Source: SZAS-7 sp964514655 (GTDB taxonomy: Bacteria > Chlamydiota > Chlamydiia > Chlamydiales > FEN-1388). Taken from it: 9,942 nt of DNA. This document shows positions 1 to 6,004 of this stretch, in pieces (position 1 is the first letter of the stretch; each line of letters opens with the position of its first letter). Where the stretch lies: the NCBI GenBank assembly GCA_964514655.1, contig CAZEQY010000047.1, positions 1 to 9,942 of the forward strand, read 5' to 3'. Below the pieces are notes generated by a model. It did not search any database, was not told where the DNA came from, and worked only from the letters and a program-made list of their open reading frames with translations. Position numbers and translations under genes: made by a program.

Positions 1-77
1 GAGGACGGTGGGCTAACGCCCACCTCCTACTCGATCAAAGAAGCCTTCGGCTTCAGACGCAAATGTCCAAACTCGAG
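1..77. repeat. Non-coding left end with two strong hairpins
   Basis: This stretch holds no credible gene. It contains a near-perfect hairpin at about 1-28 (arms GGTGGGC at 7-13 and GCCCACC at 18-24 around a TAAC loop, extendable through a one-base bulge with GAGGA/TCCT) and a second inverted repeat at 40-54 (GAAGCC-TTC-GGCTTC). GAGGAC occurs at 1-6 and again at 75-80, each time leading into a hairpin, so the region may be a fragment of a dispersed intergenic repeat cut by the window edge. The identity of any repeat family is unknown. Confidence 0.4.
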
Positions 78-101
78 GACCACTCATTACGATGAGTGGT
101 C
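78..101 (-). terminator. Stem-loop just downstream of the yqgE-like gene
   Basis: A perfect 10-bp stem (GACCACTCAT at 78-87, ATGAGTGGTC at 92-101) closes a four-base TACG loop six bases past the stop codon of the leftward YqgE-like gene. The position suggests a transcription terminator or an mRNA 3'-end stabiliser. The tract that follows on the minus strand is not a clean run of T, so intrinsic termination is likely but not certain. Confidence 0.55.
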
Positions 102-107
102 TTGCCC

Positions 108-683
108 TTAGTTTACGGAAAGATCTTCAGGGATCATCGAGAGGCTGGCGTATTTGCCGCCCATTTCGCGAAGTAGGGTTTTCCAGAGCTTTTCAGGTGG
201 GGTGGAGAAGATGTGCTTGCTGGAGGCAGGATAGAGGTACCAGCTGCCGTCTAAAAACTCTCGCTCCAGCTGACCGGCTGTCCAGCCTGCGTAGCCAAAG
301 CAAAGATGCAGGTGAGGACCAGCTTCATCGCCAATCATTTCTTGTAAAAATTGTAAATCGCCCCCTAAATAGACTCCGTCACAGATGTTCAGTGTTTGAC
401 TAGCGGTTTCTTCATGGGTATGTAGAATCATCATCTGGTTTGTTTGCACGGGGCCGCCGGCTCTCATGCTTACGTGGGGGTTTGATACGTCGTTGAGGTT
501 AAGTATTTCTTCAGGAAGTTCTAGGTCTAGAGGCTTATTGATAAGCAGGCCAAATGAGCCGCTTGCGTTATGCTCACAAATAAGGATAACCCCCCGAAAG
601 AACATGCCGGTCTCTATCTCAGGGCTTGCTATAAGAAATGTGCCTTTTTCTATCTGGGCAGGGGGAATGTTTTCCATACTCAT
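108..683 (-). CDS. YqgE/AlgH family protein (DUF179, UPF0301)
   Basis: The 191-aa product has the usual length and motif order of the YqgE/AlgH (UPF0301) family: a strand-rich core with RGVILICEHNASGSFGLLIN at about residues 30-49, the AGGPVQ segment at 75-80 followed by MILHT, the DGVYLGGDLQFL segment at 102-113, and the family's CFGYAGWTAGQLE signature at 128-140 with a following GSWYLYPA. These proteins are small, cytosolic and widespread in Gram-negative bacteria. Their biochemical role is not settled; the AlgH link to alginate regulation is specific to Pseudomonas. The ATG at 683 is preceded by GAGGAAAA about 10 bases upstream; a second in-frame ATG lies two codons later. The gene is divergent from the Fic gene and shares its 119-bp intergenic region. 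A -10-like TATAAA lies at 715-710 on the minus strand. A hairpin follows the stop. Family assignment is firm, function is not. Confidence 0.93.
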   Translation of the reverse strand: MSMENIPPAQIEKGTFLIASPEIETGMFFRGVILICEHNASGSFGLLINKPLDLELPEEILNLNDVSNPHVSMRAGGPVQTNQMMILHTHEETASQTLNICDGVYLGGDLQFLQEMIGDEAGPHLHLCFGYAGWTAGQLEREFLDGSWYLYPASSKHIFSTPPEKLWKTLLREMGGKYASLSMIPEDLSVN

Positions 684-730
684 CTATTCTAGTTTTCCTC
701 ATCCTAACATTTATAGATTTTATTTCACAA

Positions 731-757
731 GAGTTATAGATGCTTGATCTATAACTC
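731..757. promoter_or_regulatory. Palindrome 1, candidate operator over the Fic -35
   Basis: A perfect inverted repeat has 11-bp arms (GAGTTATAGAT at 731-741, ATCTATAACTC at 747-757) and a five-base spacer. It overlaps the predicted -35 box of the Fic gene and the region where the -35 of the divergent yqgE-like gene would fall. The half-site recurs in palindrome 2, which argues for a protein-binding site rather than a terminator. What binds is unknown; the winged-helix tail of the Fic protein is the obvious candidate. Confidence 0.65.
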
Positions 758-772
758 ACAAAACGCTATAAA
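744..772 (+). promoter_or_regulatory. Sigma70-like promoter of the Fic operon
   Basis: TTGATC (744-749) and TATAAA (767-772) are separated by 17 bases, the optimal spacing for a housekeeping promoter. Transcription would start near 779, giving a leader of roughly 24 bases. The -35 lies inside palindrome 1, and the presumed start site lies inside the left arm of palindrome 2, so a protein bound to either would block RNA polymerase. This is predicted from sequence only. Confidence 0.55.
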
Positions 773-773
773 G

Positions 774-804
774 ATGAGTTATAGAAGGGGAGTCTATAAC
801 TCAT
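774..804. promoter_or_regulatory. Palindrome 2, enclosing the Fic ribosome-binding site and start codon
   Basis: A perfect inverted repeat has 12-bp arms (ATGAGTTATAGA at 774-785, TCTATAACTCAT at 793-804). The seven-base spacer AGGGGAG (786-792) is the purine-rich Shine-Dalgarno sequence of the Fic gene, and the right arm runs into its ATG at 803. The same half-site builds palindrome 1, centred 45 bp upstream. It may be a DNA operator, and if the mRNA includes the left arm it would also fold so that the Shine-Dalgarno is in the loop and the start codon in the stem. Confidence 0.65.
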
Positions 805-1903
805 GATCTGGAATTGGCAATTGCCTACGTGGCCAAAATTTCATTATGATCCGGCAGCAATCGCTCAACTTGAGCGCAAATTCTTGCTAGCAGTAGGTAG
901 CAGTTTTGCATTTTTGAAGAATAGTAGCAAAGATGAGCAGAACCAATTTGCCGTTGAGATATTGAGTATAGAGGGTGAAAAAAGCTCTAAAATAGAGGGT
1001 GAGATTCTTGAACGAGAAAGCTTGCAGTCATCAATACGCAAGCACTTTGGCTTAAAAGATGGACCCCAAAAGAGGTCCGAAAAAGAATATGGAATGGCAG
1101 AAGTTCTCACAAACGTCTACAAGACCTATTCAGAGCCTCTTACTCACGAAATACTCTGGCAGTGGCATTCCATGCTTTTTAAAAACTGGGCAACGCTAGA
1201 TGACATAGGTAGGTATCGAACACATGCTGATCCAATGCAGATAGTGGCAGGTAGGCTAGATGAGCGTAGGGTGTTTTATGAAGCACCTGCATCAGAACAG
1301 GTTCCTCATGAGATGGCGGCATTTATGAGTTGGTTTAATAGCTCGCAAGGTGTAGATTCCGTGCTCGCGCGAGCAAGTGTGGCGCACCTCTATTTTGAAA
1401 GCATACATCCTTTTGAAGATGGAAATGGTAGAATTGGGCGCCTGCTCGTAGAGAAAGTTCTTTCGCAGGGCGTTGGACAGCCTGTTCTTATCGCCGTATC
1501 TACGTGCATTGAAAAGCGAAAAAAAGAATATTATAATGAACTTGCAAGATGCAACACTACACTTGACGTGCAGTCGTGGATAGAATTTTTTGCTGAACTT
1601 ATTGTTCAAGCTCAAGAAGAATCCATGAAGTTTCTTTTGTTTTTGCTAGCAAAATCTAAGATGCTTACCGCTCTTTCAGCAATAATAAACGTCCGCCAAG
1701 AAAAAGCTCTTATAAGGATGTTTGCAGAGGGGCCAGAGGGGTTTATAGGTGGCCTTAGCGCTGAAAAATACATTGCAATTACAAAAGCTTCGCGTCCCAC
1801 AGCAACGCGCGATTTGCAGGATCTTGTAGAAAAAGGAGCCCTGCGAAAAACGGGGGAGCTTCGCCATACTCGCTATTGGCTTAACCTCGAAGGGTTGAGG
1901 TAG
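803..1903 (+). CDS. Fic family protein (predicted AMP-transferase) with N-terminal inhibitory motif and winged-helix tail
   Basis: The 366-aa product is a complete Fic protein. Residues 1-80 form a DUF4172-type N-terminus (opening IWNWQLPTWPKFHYD) containing SSKIEG at 61-66, which fits the (S/T)xxxE(G/N) inhibitory helix of self-inhibited class II Fic proteins. The Fic core covers about 115-260: GRYRTHADPMQI at 136-147 is the flap side, and HPFEDGNGRIGR at 202-213 matches the catalytic motif in full, so transfer of AMP (or another nucleotide moiety) to a target hydroxyl is expected. Residues 300-366 look like a winged helix-turn-helix (ITKASRPTATRDLQDLVEKG). No signal peptide or membrane segment is seen, so it is probably cytosolic. 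The ATG at 803 follows AGGGGAG by 10 bases. Its promoter and start codon lie in twin palindromes, so autoregulation is plausible. The next gene starts one base after its stop. The target is unknown. Confidence 0.95.
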   Translation: MIWNWQLPTWPKFHYDPAAIAQLERKFLLAVGSSFAFLKNSSKDEQNQFAVEILSIEGEKSSKIEGEILERESLQSSIRKHFGLKDGPQKRSEKEYGMAEVLTNVYKTYSEPLTHEILWQWHSMLFKNWATLDDIGRYRTHADPMQIVAGRLDERRVFYEAPASEQVPHEMAAFMSWFNSSQGVDSVLARASVAHLYFESIHPFEDGNGRIGRLLVEKVLSQGVGQPVLIAVSTCIEKRKKEYYNELARCNTTLDVQSWIEFFAELIVQAQEESMKFLLFLLAKSKMLTALSAIINVRQEKALIRMFAEGPEGFIGGLSAEKYIAITKASRPTATRDLQDLVEKGALRKTGELRHTRYWLNLEGLR

Positions 1904-1904
1904 G

Positions 1905-2903
1905 ATGGCTATATCACACCAGCTTGTAAAAAGTATGCTTATTGGGATTGCTGAGTTTTTTCGGTATATCTCTAGTAATGAGGAAAAGCGTCTATATTAT
2001 GTAGTTCCGGTACAGCGGTTTATGCCTTATGCCTACCAGCATAGCTCTATACGCGATGTTGCTACTCTGGTGGAAATTTTGAACCTTGTTGGTCAGGTAA
2101 ATCTTTCCGTCCGGACAGTGGAGCTCTTTAAAGAGGTGGCTTCAAAGACGCTTGTCTATTACCATAACCTCTATGAAAAACTAGAGCTTCCTCAGTTGCC
2201 AGAAGGTAATATTGGCGATATGGGCTTTTTCTTGCTGTTGCTTGAGCGTGCTCATGTCGTATTTCCGGATATTCTGCCCTATCGCTGGCAGCATACTATG
2301 GACCGCTTGGTTACGCGCCTTTTGGAGCGGGCAAGGTCAGATGGCAGTATGGAGGTTTTTTTTGACCCTAGCTTAAAAGGTTTTGAAAAGCAGTCTGAGC
2401 CCTTTTATCTGCCAGAAGCCTTAATCGGCCTTATGACATGTCGCAAGCTGCAGCCAGAAGCAATAGATGGCGTTGTAAAGAGGGCAGTTGGCTACTTTTG
2501 TAGCAGGCCTCAGCAGGAGGTATCAGTCTTCTATGCAAACTGGCAATTTCAGCTTTTGTATCACTACCTCAAGTACGAACAAGATATTGCTGCTCTTGTA
2601 CACCTTGAACAGCTTCTTCGGGCAGTTGATATTGAGTTTGGTAAAGGCGCGCCAACTGTAGAAGTTGCCTGCTTTGTCGAGGGCCTTGTGCATGCAGAAA
2701 AAACCCTTCAGTACCTTAAAAAGCCCTACGACAAGGTCTGGTTTGATAAAAAAATTTCTGAAGGGTTTTTATTTCTAAACGACGTCCAGGCAGCCCATAT
2801 GGACAAAATTCACGGCGGCTTCACTCATAGCCTCCATAGCCACGAAGCGCGCCTCGACGTTGCCGGCCACGTTTTTTCGGCTCTTACCCTTTACATTTCT
2901 TAG
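1905..2903 (+). CDS. Unrecognised all-alpha protein coupled to the Fic gene, possibly alpha/alpha-toroid
   Basis: I do not recognise this 332-aa product with confidence. It is predicted almost entirely helical, with spaced helical-hairpin-like segments: SSIRDVATLVEIL (47-59), GNIGDMGFFLLLLERA (101-116), FYLPEALIGLMTC (167-179), YANWQFQLLYHYL (210-222) and TVEVACFVEGLVHA (251-264). It ends in GGFTHSLHSHEARLDVAGHV (304-323), whose GGF plus R-D-H pattern recalls the final hairpin of (alpha/alpha)6 toroid proteins such as six-hairpin glycosidase-like or cyclase-like folds. There is no signal peptide or convincing membrane helix. The ATG lies one base after the Fic stop codon, with TTGAGG just upstream, so the two genes are almost certainly co-transcribed and translationally coupled. 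It may be a substrate, partner or modulator of the Fic protein, but that rests on context alone. Confidence 0.75.
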   Translation: MAISHQLVKSMLIGIAEFFRYISSNEEKRLYYVVPVQRFMPYAYQHSSIRDVATLVEILNLVGQVNLSVRTVELFKEVASKTLVYYHNLYEKLELPQLPEGNIGDMGFFLLLLERAHVVFPDILPYRWQHTMDRLVTRLLERARSDGSMEVFFDPSLKGFEKQSEPFYLPEALIGLMTCRKLQPEAIDGVVKRAVGYFCSRPQQEVSVFYANWQFQLLYHYLKYEQDIAALVHLEQLLRAVDIEFGKGAPTVEVACFVEGLVHAEKTLQYLKKPYDKVWFDKKISEGFLFLNDVQAAHMDKIHGGFTHSLHSHEARLDVAGHVFSALTLYIS

Positions 2904-2919
2904 TTATAGTAATATCCAT

Positions 2920-2951
2920 CATTTGACTAGCAAATGTTCATTTGTTATGCT
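2920..2951 (+). promoter_or_regulatory. Sigma70-like promoter with an overlapping CATTTG inverted repeat
   Basis: TTGACT (2923-2928) and TATGCT (2946-2951) are 17 bases apart and face the gene starting at 2972. The -35 region and spacer contain CATTTG (2920-2925), CAAATG (2931-2936) and CATTTG (2939-2944), which form two adjacent inverted repeats sharing the middle copy. These could be an operator. Transcription would begin near 2958, leaving a leader of only about 14 bases. Confidence 0.6.
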
Positions 2952-2971
2952 TGTGAAAAAACTTTATTATT

Positions 2972-4012
2972 ATGAATAGTGTAGAAGCAAGTAATTCTAT
3001 TTTTTCTGATGGCCTAGAGCTCTGGCTGAATGATAGTGAAGTTGATTTCTATACTGGCCTTGAAGATGGTAGAGTTGATAGTGTTTTGCCGGATGAAAAC
3101 CAGGATGTCTCCTATAAAAATGCCCTAAAACAAGCGCAAGATGCAGCTTATAGGGTATTTTCTGATTTTCCCTCAGTATTTGCAGGTAATGTAGAAGATT
3201 CAATAGCACATAGAAAGCGAATGTGGAAAACATTGCGCGCACATGAACTTGAATACTGGAATGAAAATCAAGAAACACTGCGCGCAGTAATCCAGGCATT
3301 TGAAACTACTGCTCCCACCCTCATTCGCGATAGCGAAAAAAAGCTAGGTGAGTCTCAACTATTTGAGGTGATTACCCGCGCGCGCTCGGCTATGCAAAAC
3401 ACACAAAATATTTTATTTAATGCTCCTAGCCTTGATAAAAAACCAGAATTAGACCGCATTCAAAAAATTTGCAGCAATTTATTGTTTTTTGAAGGGGTAT
3501 TGCGGATTATCACAAAACCAAACGTACCCTTAGAGATGAGCCCTCCCTCCCCAATACTTGCCATGCCTGCCGGTAGCGTCTTTGCTGGGGCAACTAAGGT
3601 GGACCTATATGGCGACTCTACGAGCCTTGTCTGGAGGCATAAAACCCTCTATTGTGTTATGGAAACAATACCAGATACACCACAGGACCGTAAAACCCGG
3701 GTTTGGGTAGATTGGAAACCTTGTGATGAAGCTCAAGCAAAAGCAAAAGTGTGCGTTTTTTGTAGAGCATCAGATTGGAGGCGAGACCTTCCCAAATTAG
3801 CTCTAAAAGCAGTGCGAAGCACGCAAGATCAAGGGTGGAGAACCTTTGAAGTTTCTCTCCTTAAAAAACCAGTCGCCACATCTCCACAAGAAAATCTAGA
3901 AGTGAAAACTGAACCTAAATCAGATGACACTTCAGTATTAGCCCGCTTAGCCGCACTTGAAAAGCGCGTGGCTATGTTAGAAGGAGCAAAACCTGCTGAT
4001 CACACTGCGTAA
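2972..4012 (+). CDS. Unrecognised 346-aa protein with C-terminal coiled coil
   Basis: I cannot assign this product to a family. The N-terminal 45 residues are acidic and probably disordered. Residues 48-185 look helical (RKRMWKTLRAHELEYWNENQ at 81-100 is notably charged and aromatic). A Pro-rich linker follows (189-200). Residues 205-300 look like a beta-rich domain with several tryptophans (VWVDWKP at 244-250, SDWRRDLP at 267-274) and a single CVFC pair (261-264). A disordered linker then leads to a short heptad segment (LARLAALEKRVAMLEG at 323-338). No signal peptide or membrane segment is seen. The gene has its own promoter and no Shine-Dalgarno upstream of the ATG; the next in-frame ATG is more than 80 codons in, so the start is probably right. 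It is convergent with the mla operon. Confidence 0.8.
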   Translation: MNSVEASNSIFSDGLELWLNDSEVDFYTGLEDGRVDSVLPDENQDVSYKNALKQAQDAAYRVFSDFPSVFAGNVEDSIAHRKRMWKTLRAHELEYWNENQETLRAVIQAFETTAPTLIRDSEKKLGESQLFEVITRARSAMQNTQNILFNAPSLDKKPELDRIQKICSNLLFFEGVLRIITKPNVPLEMSPPSPILAMPAGSVFAGATKVDLYGDSTSLVWRHKTLYCVMETIPDTPQDRKTRVWVDWKPCDEAQAKAKVCVFCRASDWRRDLPKLALKAVRSTQDQGWRTFEVSLLKKPVATSPQENLEVKTEPKSDDTSVLARLAALEKRVAMLEGAKPADHTA

Positions 4013-4057
4013 TGCGGTGGTAGAGGATCCTGTTTTGCAAGCTTGTCATATATGTAA

Positions 4058-4081
4058 ACTCCCATCTTTCTGGATAGGAGT
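4058..4081. terminator. Weak stem-loop between convergent genes
   Basis: ACTCC at 4058-4062 pairs with GGAGT at 4077-4081, and ATC/GAT extends the stem past a mismatch. A T-rich tract follows on the plus strand. It sits in the 80-bp gap between the rightward 346-aa gene and the convergent mlaD, where a terminator is expected. The stem is short, so the call is tentative. Confidence 0.35.
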
Positions 4082-4092
4082 CTATAGAAATT

Positions 4093-5205
4093 TTATTTTT
4101 CCTGAGCAATTTGGGTGGTGGATGATCGGTCTGCAAGGTCTATGCTGTAGGTTTTAAGTGTGGATTGGAGGTCTTGGATTTGTGAGAGCACTTCGTTAAA
4201 GGTGCGTGCAAAGTCGGCGTTTGCAACGATTGGGGCATCTTGGCCTGCTTGAGCTTGGGCTTTATCTAGAGCTGATCCAAGGCGTGAAACAGCAGTTGTA
4301 ATTTTATACATCTCTTCATCTAGATATGAGCGAAACTGGCGGGGAGTTGAGAGCTTGGCAAGTTCTTCAAGGCGCCCGCGCTGCTCTCGCTGCCAGCTCT
4401 TATCAAGGTGGTAGAGCACGCCATAGTGGTTAACGTCGTTCATCATCAAATCAAGCTTTGTAAGGAGCCCTTGAGTTTTTAGGTAAAAGTCATCGGATGA
4501 AATAAACCTGCCAAGTGATCCTTCTCCCTTTGAAATAGTGGCAAGGAGGGTGCTTGCATTGTTCATTGTGCTTGCAATTGAGTCTACAAGGTGAAGCTCA
4601 TTGATGCGGGCAAGCATGGTGTTGAGCTGAGAGCTTGCGCTGTTGAGAGAATCGAGGGTAGAGTCAAAGTCATCGCGGTTTTCTTTAACAAGGCTTGCAA
4701 GAACTTCCATCGTCTTTTCTGCTTTTACTGCTACGCGGCTTATCTGGTCAAAGGCATCATCTAGAGATGGCGCCCTTTTGGAGTAGATAACTTCATCATA
4801 GGCAATAGGGTGAGCAGTACGCGTTGTTGGTCTTTTGGGTATGATCGAAATAAAGCGCTCTCCCATAAGGCCTGATGTGCCTATAGTAATTTCATCAGAG
4901 TCATAAAGAGGAATTGTAGAATCTATAGCGAGCGTAAGGTCGTAGATATAGAGGTTTTCTGGTTCATGACTTGCTGTTCGCTCTTCTTCCGGCACTTGCT
5001 GGATGCGGATAACCTGGCCTACAGGGCGTCCTGCGTACGTAATGCGCGTGCCTACATTTACTTTTTCGATATTGTCAAAGCGCACGTGTACATGGAATTT
5101 TCCATCTCCAAAAGAAGGATGCAAAAAGAGCAGTACCCATAGGAGTAACCCAAGAGCAAATGCGACTATTACACCGATAGCTATATTTTTAGAGGCTTCA
5201 CGCAT
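4093..5205 (-). CDS. mlaD: MlaD-like MCE-domain lipid transport protein
   Basis: The 370-aa product is the substrate-binding MCE component of an Mla-type phospholipid transporter, anchored in the inner membrane and facing the periplasm. Residues 8-28 form a single N-terminal transmembrane helix. The MCE domain spans about 38-123, with VNVGTRITYAGRPVGQV at 49-65 and the conserved TSGLMGERFISI at 110-121. The rest is mostly helical or coiled coil and contains SKGEGSLGRFI, matching the GKGTLGKL motif often found C-terminal to MCE domains. The long C-terminal region makes it much larger than E. coli MlaD (about 180 aa) and closer to the longer MCE proteins of other phyla; it could form a helical tube or bundle across the periplasm. 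The start overlaps the end of mlaF by 8 bases and is preceded by AGGAAG (5220-5215) at good spacing. It is the last gene of the operon. Confidence 0.92.
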   Translation of the reverse strand: MREASKNIAIGVIVAFALGLLLWVLLFLHPSFGDGKFHVHVRFDNIEKVNVGTRITYAGRPVGQVIRIQQVPEEERTASHEPENLYIYDLTLAIDSTIPLYDSDEITIGTSGLMGERFISIIPKRPTTRTAHPIAYDEVIYSKRAPSLDDAFDQISRVAVKAEKTMEVLASLVKENRDDFDSTLDSLNSASSQLNTMLARINELHLVDSIASTMNNASTLLATISKGEGSLGRFISSDDFYLKTQGLLTKLDLMMNDVNHYGVLYHLDKSWQREQRGRLEELAKLSTPRQFRSYLDEEMYKITTAVSRLGSALDKAQAQAGQDAPIVANADFARTFNEVLSQIQDLQSTLKTYSIDLADRSSTTQIAQEK

Positions 5206-6004
5206 GACTTAATACTTCCTTTAGTCTTTGGACTGGATTTTTTGGGATTAAATTTGTGTACTCGGGCGAAATGATCGCATTTTGCAAAAACTCGCGTATT
5301 AGTGGGTTTGAGCTTTGCAAAAAGGCCTCTTTGGTATCGACAGTTACGATCTTGCCTTCGTGGTGAAGGGCAAATAGATCGCCAAGAGTTAATGCTGACT
5401 GTAGATCGTGTGTGACGATGATTGTGGTTGCCGTAAGCTCGTCATGTGTTTTACCGATAAGTTCGTTAATCTGCATGGCAGTTATTGGGTCTAAGCCTGT
5501 TGTAGGCTCATCGCACAGCATGATTTTGGGGCGATAGATAAGAAGCCGCGCTAAAGCCGCTCTTCGCTTTTGCCCGCCAGAAAGCTCTGAAGGCATTCTT
5601 TTATACATGCCTTCAAGGCCTACTTTTTTTAGCGATTCTTGAGCAAGATCTTCTATCTGGCTTTGGCTATAGCCATTTTCGTCATTATGCTCTTGAAGAT
5701 AAAAGCTTACATTTTCGCCTACTGTGAGCGAGTCAAAGAGGGCAGAGCTTTGAAAAAGCATGCCACACTGACGCATAAAGTGGCTAAGCTCGCGCTTTTT
5801 TAAAGATGTTATTGCAACGCCGTCAATTTCGATAGAGCCGCTATCTGGCGTTTCAAGGCCTGAAATTTGGCGTAAAAGTACGCTTTTACCAACGCCTGAT
5901 CGGCCTACGATGATTAGTGTCTTTCCGGCAGGGATCTCAATACTTAGGCCTTTAAGAACCTGAGTGCCTTTATAGCTTTTCCATAGGTCTTGAACGTTAA
6001 TCAT
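5198..6004 (-). CDS. mlaF: MlaF-like ABC transporter ATP-binding protein
   Basis: This 268-aa ATPase powers the lipid transporter from the cytosolic face of the inner membrane. All ABC motifs are intact: Walker A GRSGVGKS (34-41), Q-loop at Gln85 (MLFQSSALFDSLTVGENV), signature LSGGQ (141-145), Walker B IMLCDEP (161-167) with Glu166 as the catalytic base, D-loop near GLDP, and the switch His199. The phrase SALFDSLTVGENV is typical of the MlaF/Ttg2A subfamily. The signature reads LSGGQ, where MlaF proteins generally have LSGGM. The extra C-terminal stretch after 240 may contact a partner ATPase subunit as in the Mla family. The ATG overlaps the mlaE stop by four bases (ATGA), which implies translational coupling, and no strong Shine-Dalgarno is needed or seen. 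Confidence 0.96.
   Translation of the reverse strand: MINVQDLWKSYKGTQVLKGLSIEIPAGKTLIIVGRSGVGKSVLLRQISGLETPDSGSIEIDGVAITSLKKRELSHFMRQCGMLFQSSALFDSLTVGENVSFYLQEHNDENGYSQSQIEDLAQESLKKVGLEGMYKRMPSELSGGQKRRAALARLLIYRPKIMLCDEPTTGLDPITAMQINELIGKTHDELTATTIIVTHDLQSALTLGDLFALHHEGKIVTVDTKEAFLQSSNPLIREFLQNAIISPEYTNLIPKNPVQRLKEVLSHA

Noticed and set aside
92..403. Plus-strand open frame opposite the yqgE-like gene
   Set aside because: It is antisense to a clearly conserved gene, has no family resemblance and begins inside the terminator hairpin.
803..1903. Fic gene as part of a classical fic-antitoxin (class I) module
   Set aside because: The inhibitory SSKIEG motif is in the same polypeptide, N-terminal to the Fic core, and no small antitoxin gene precedes it.
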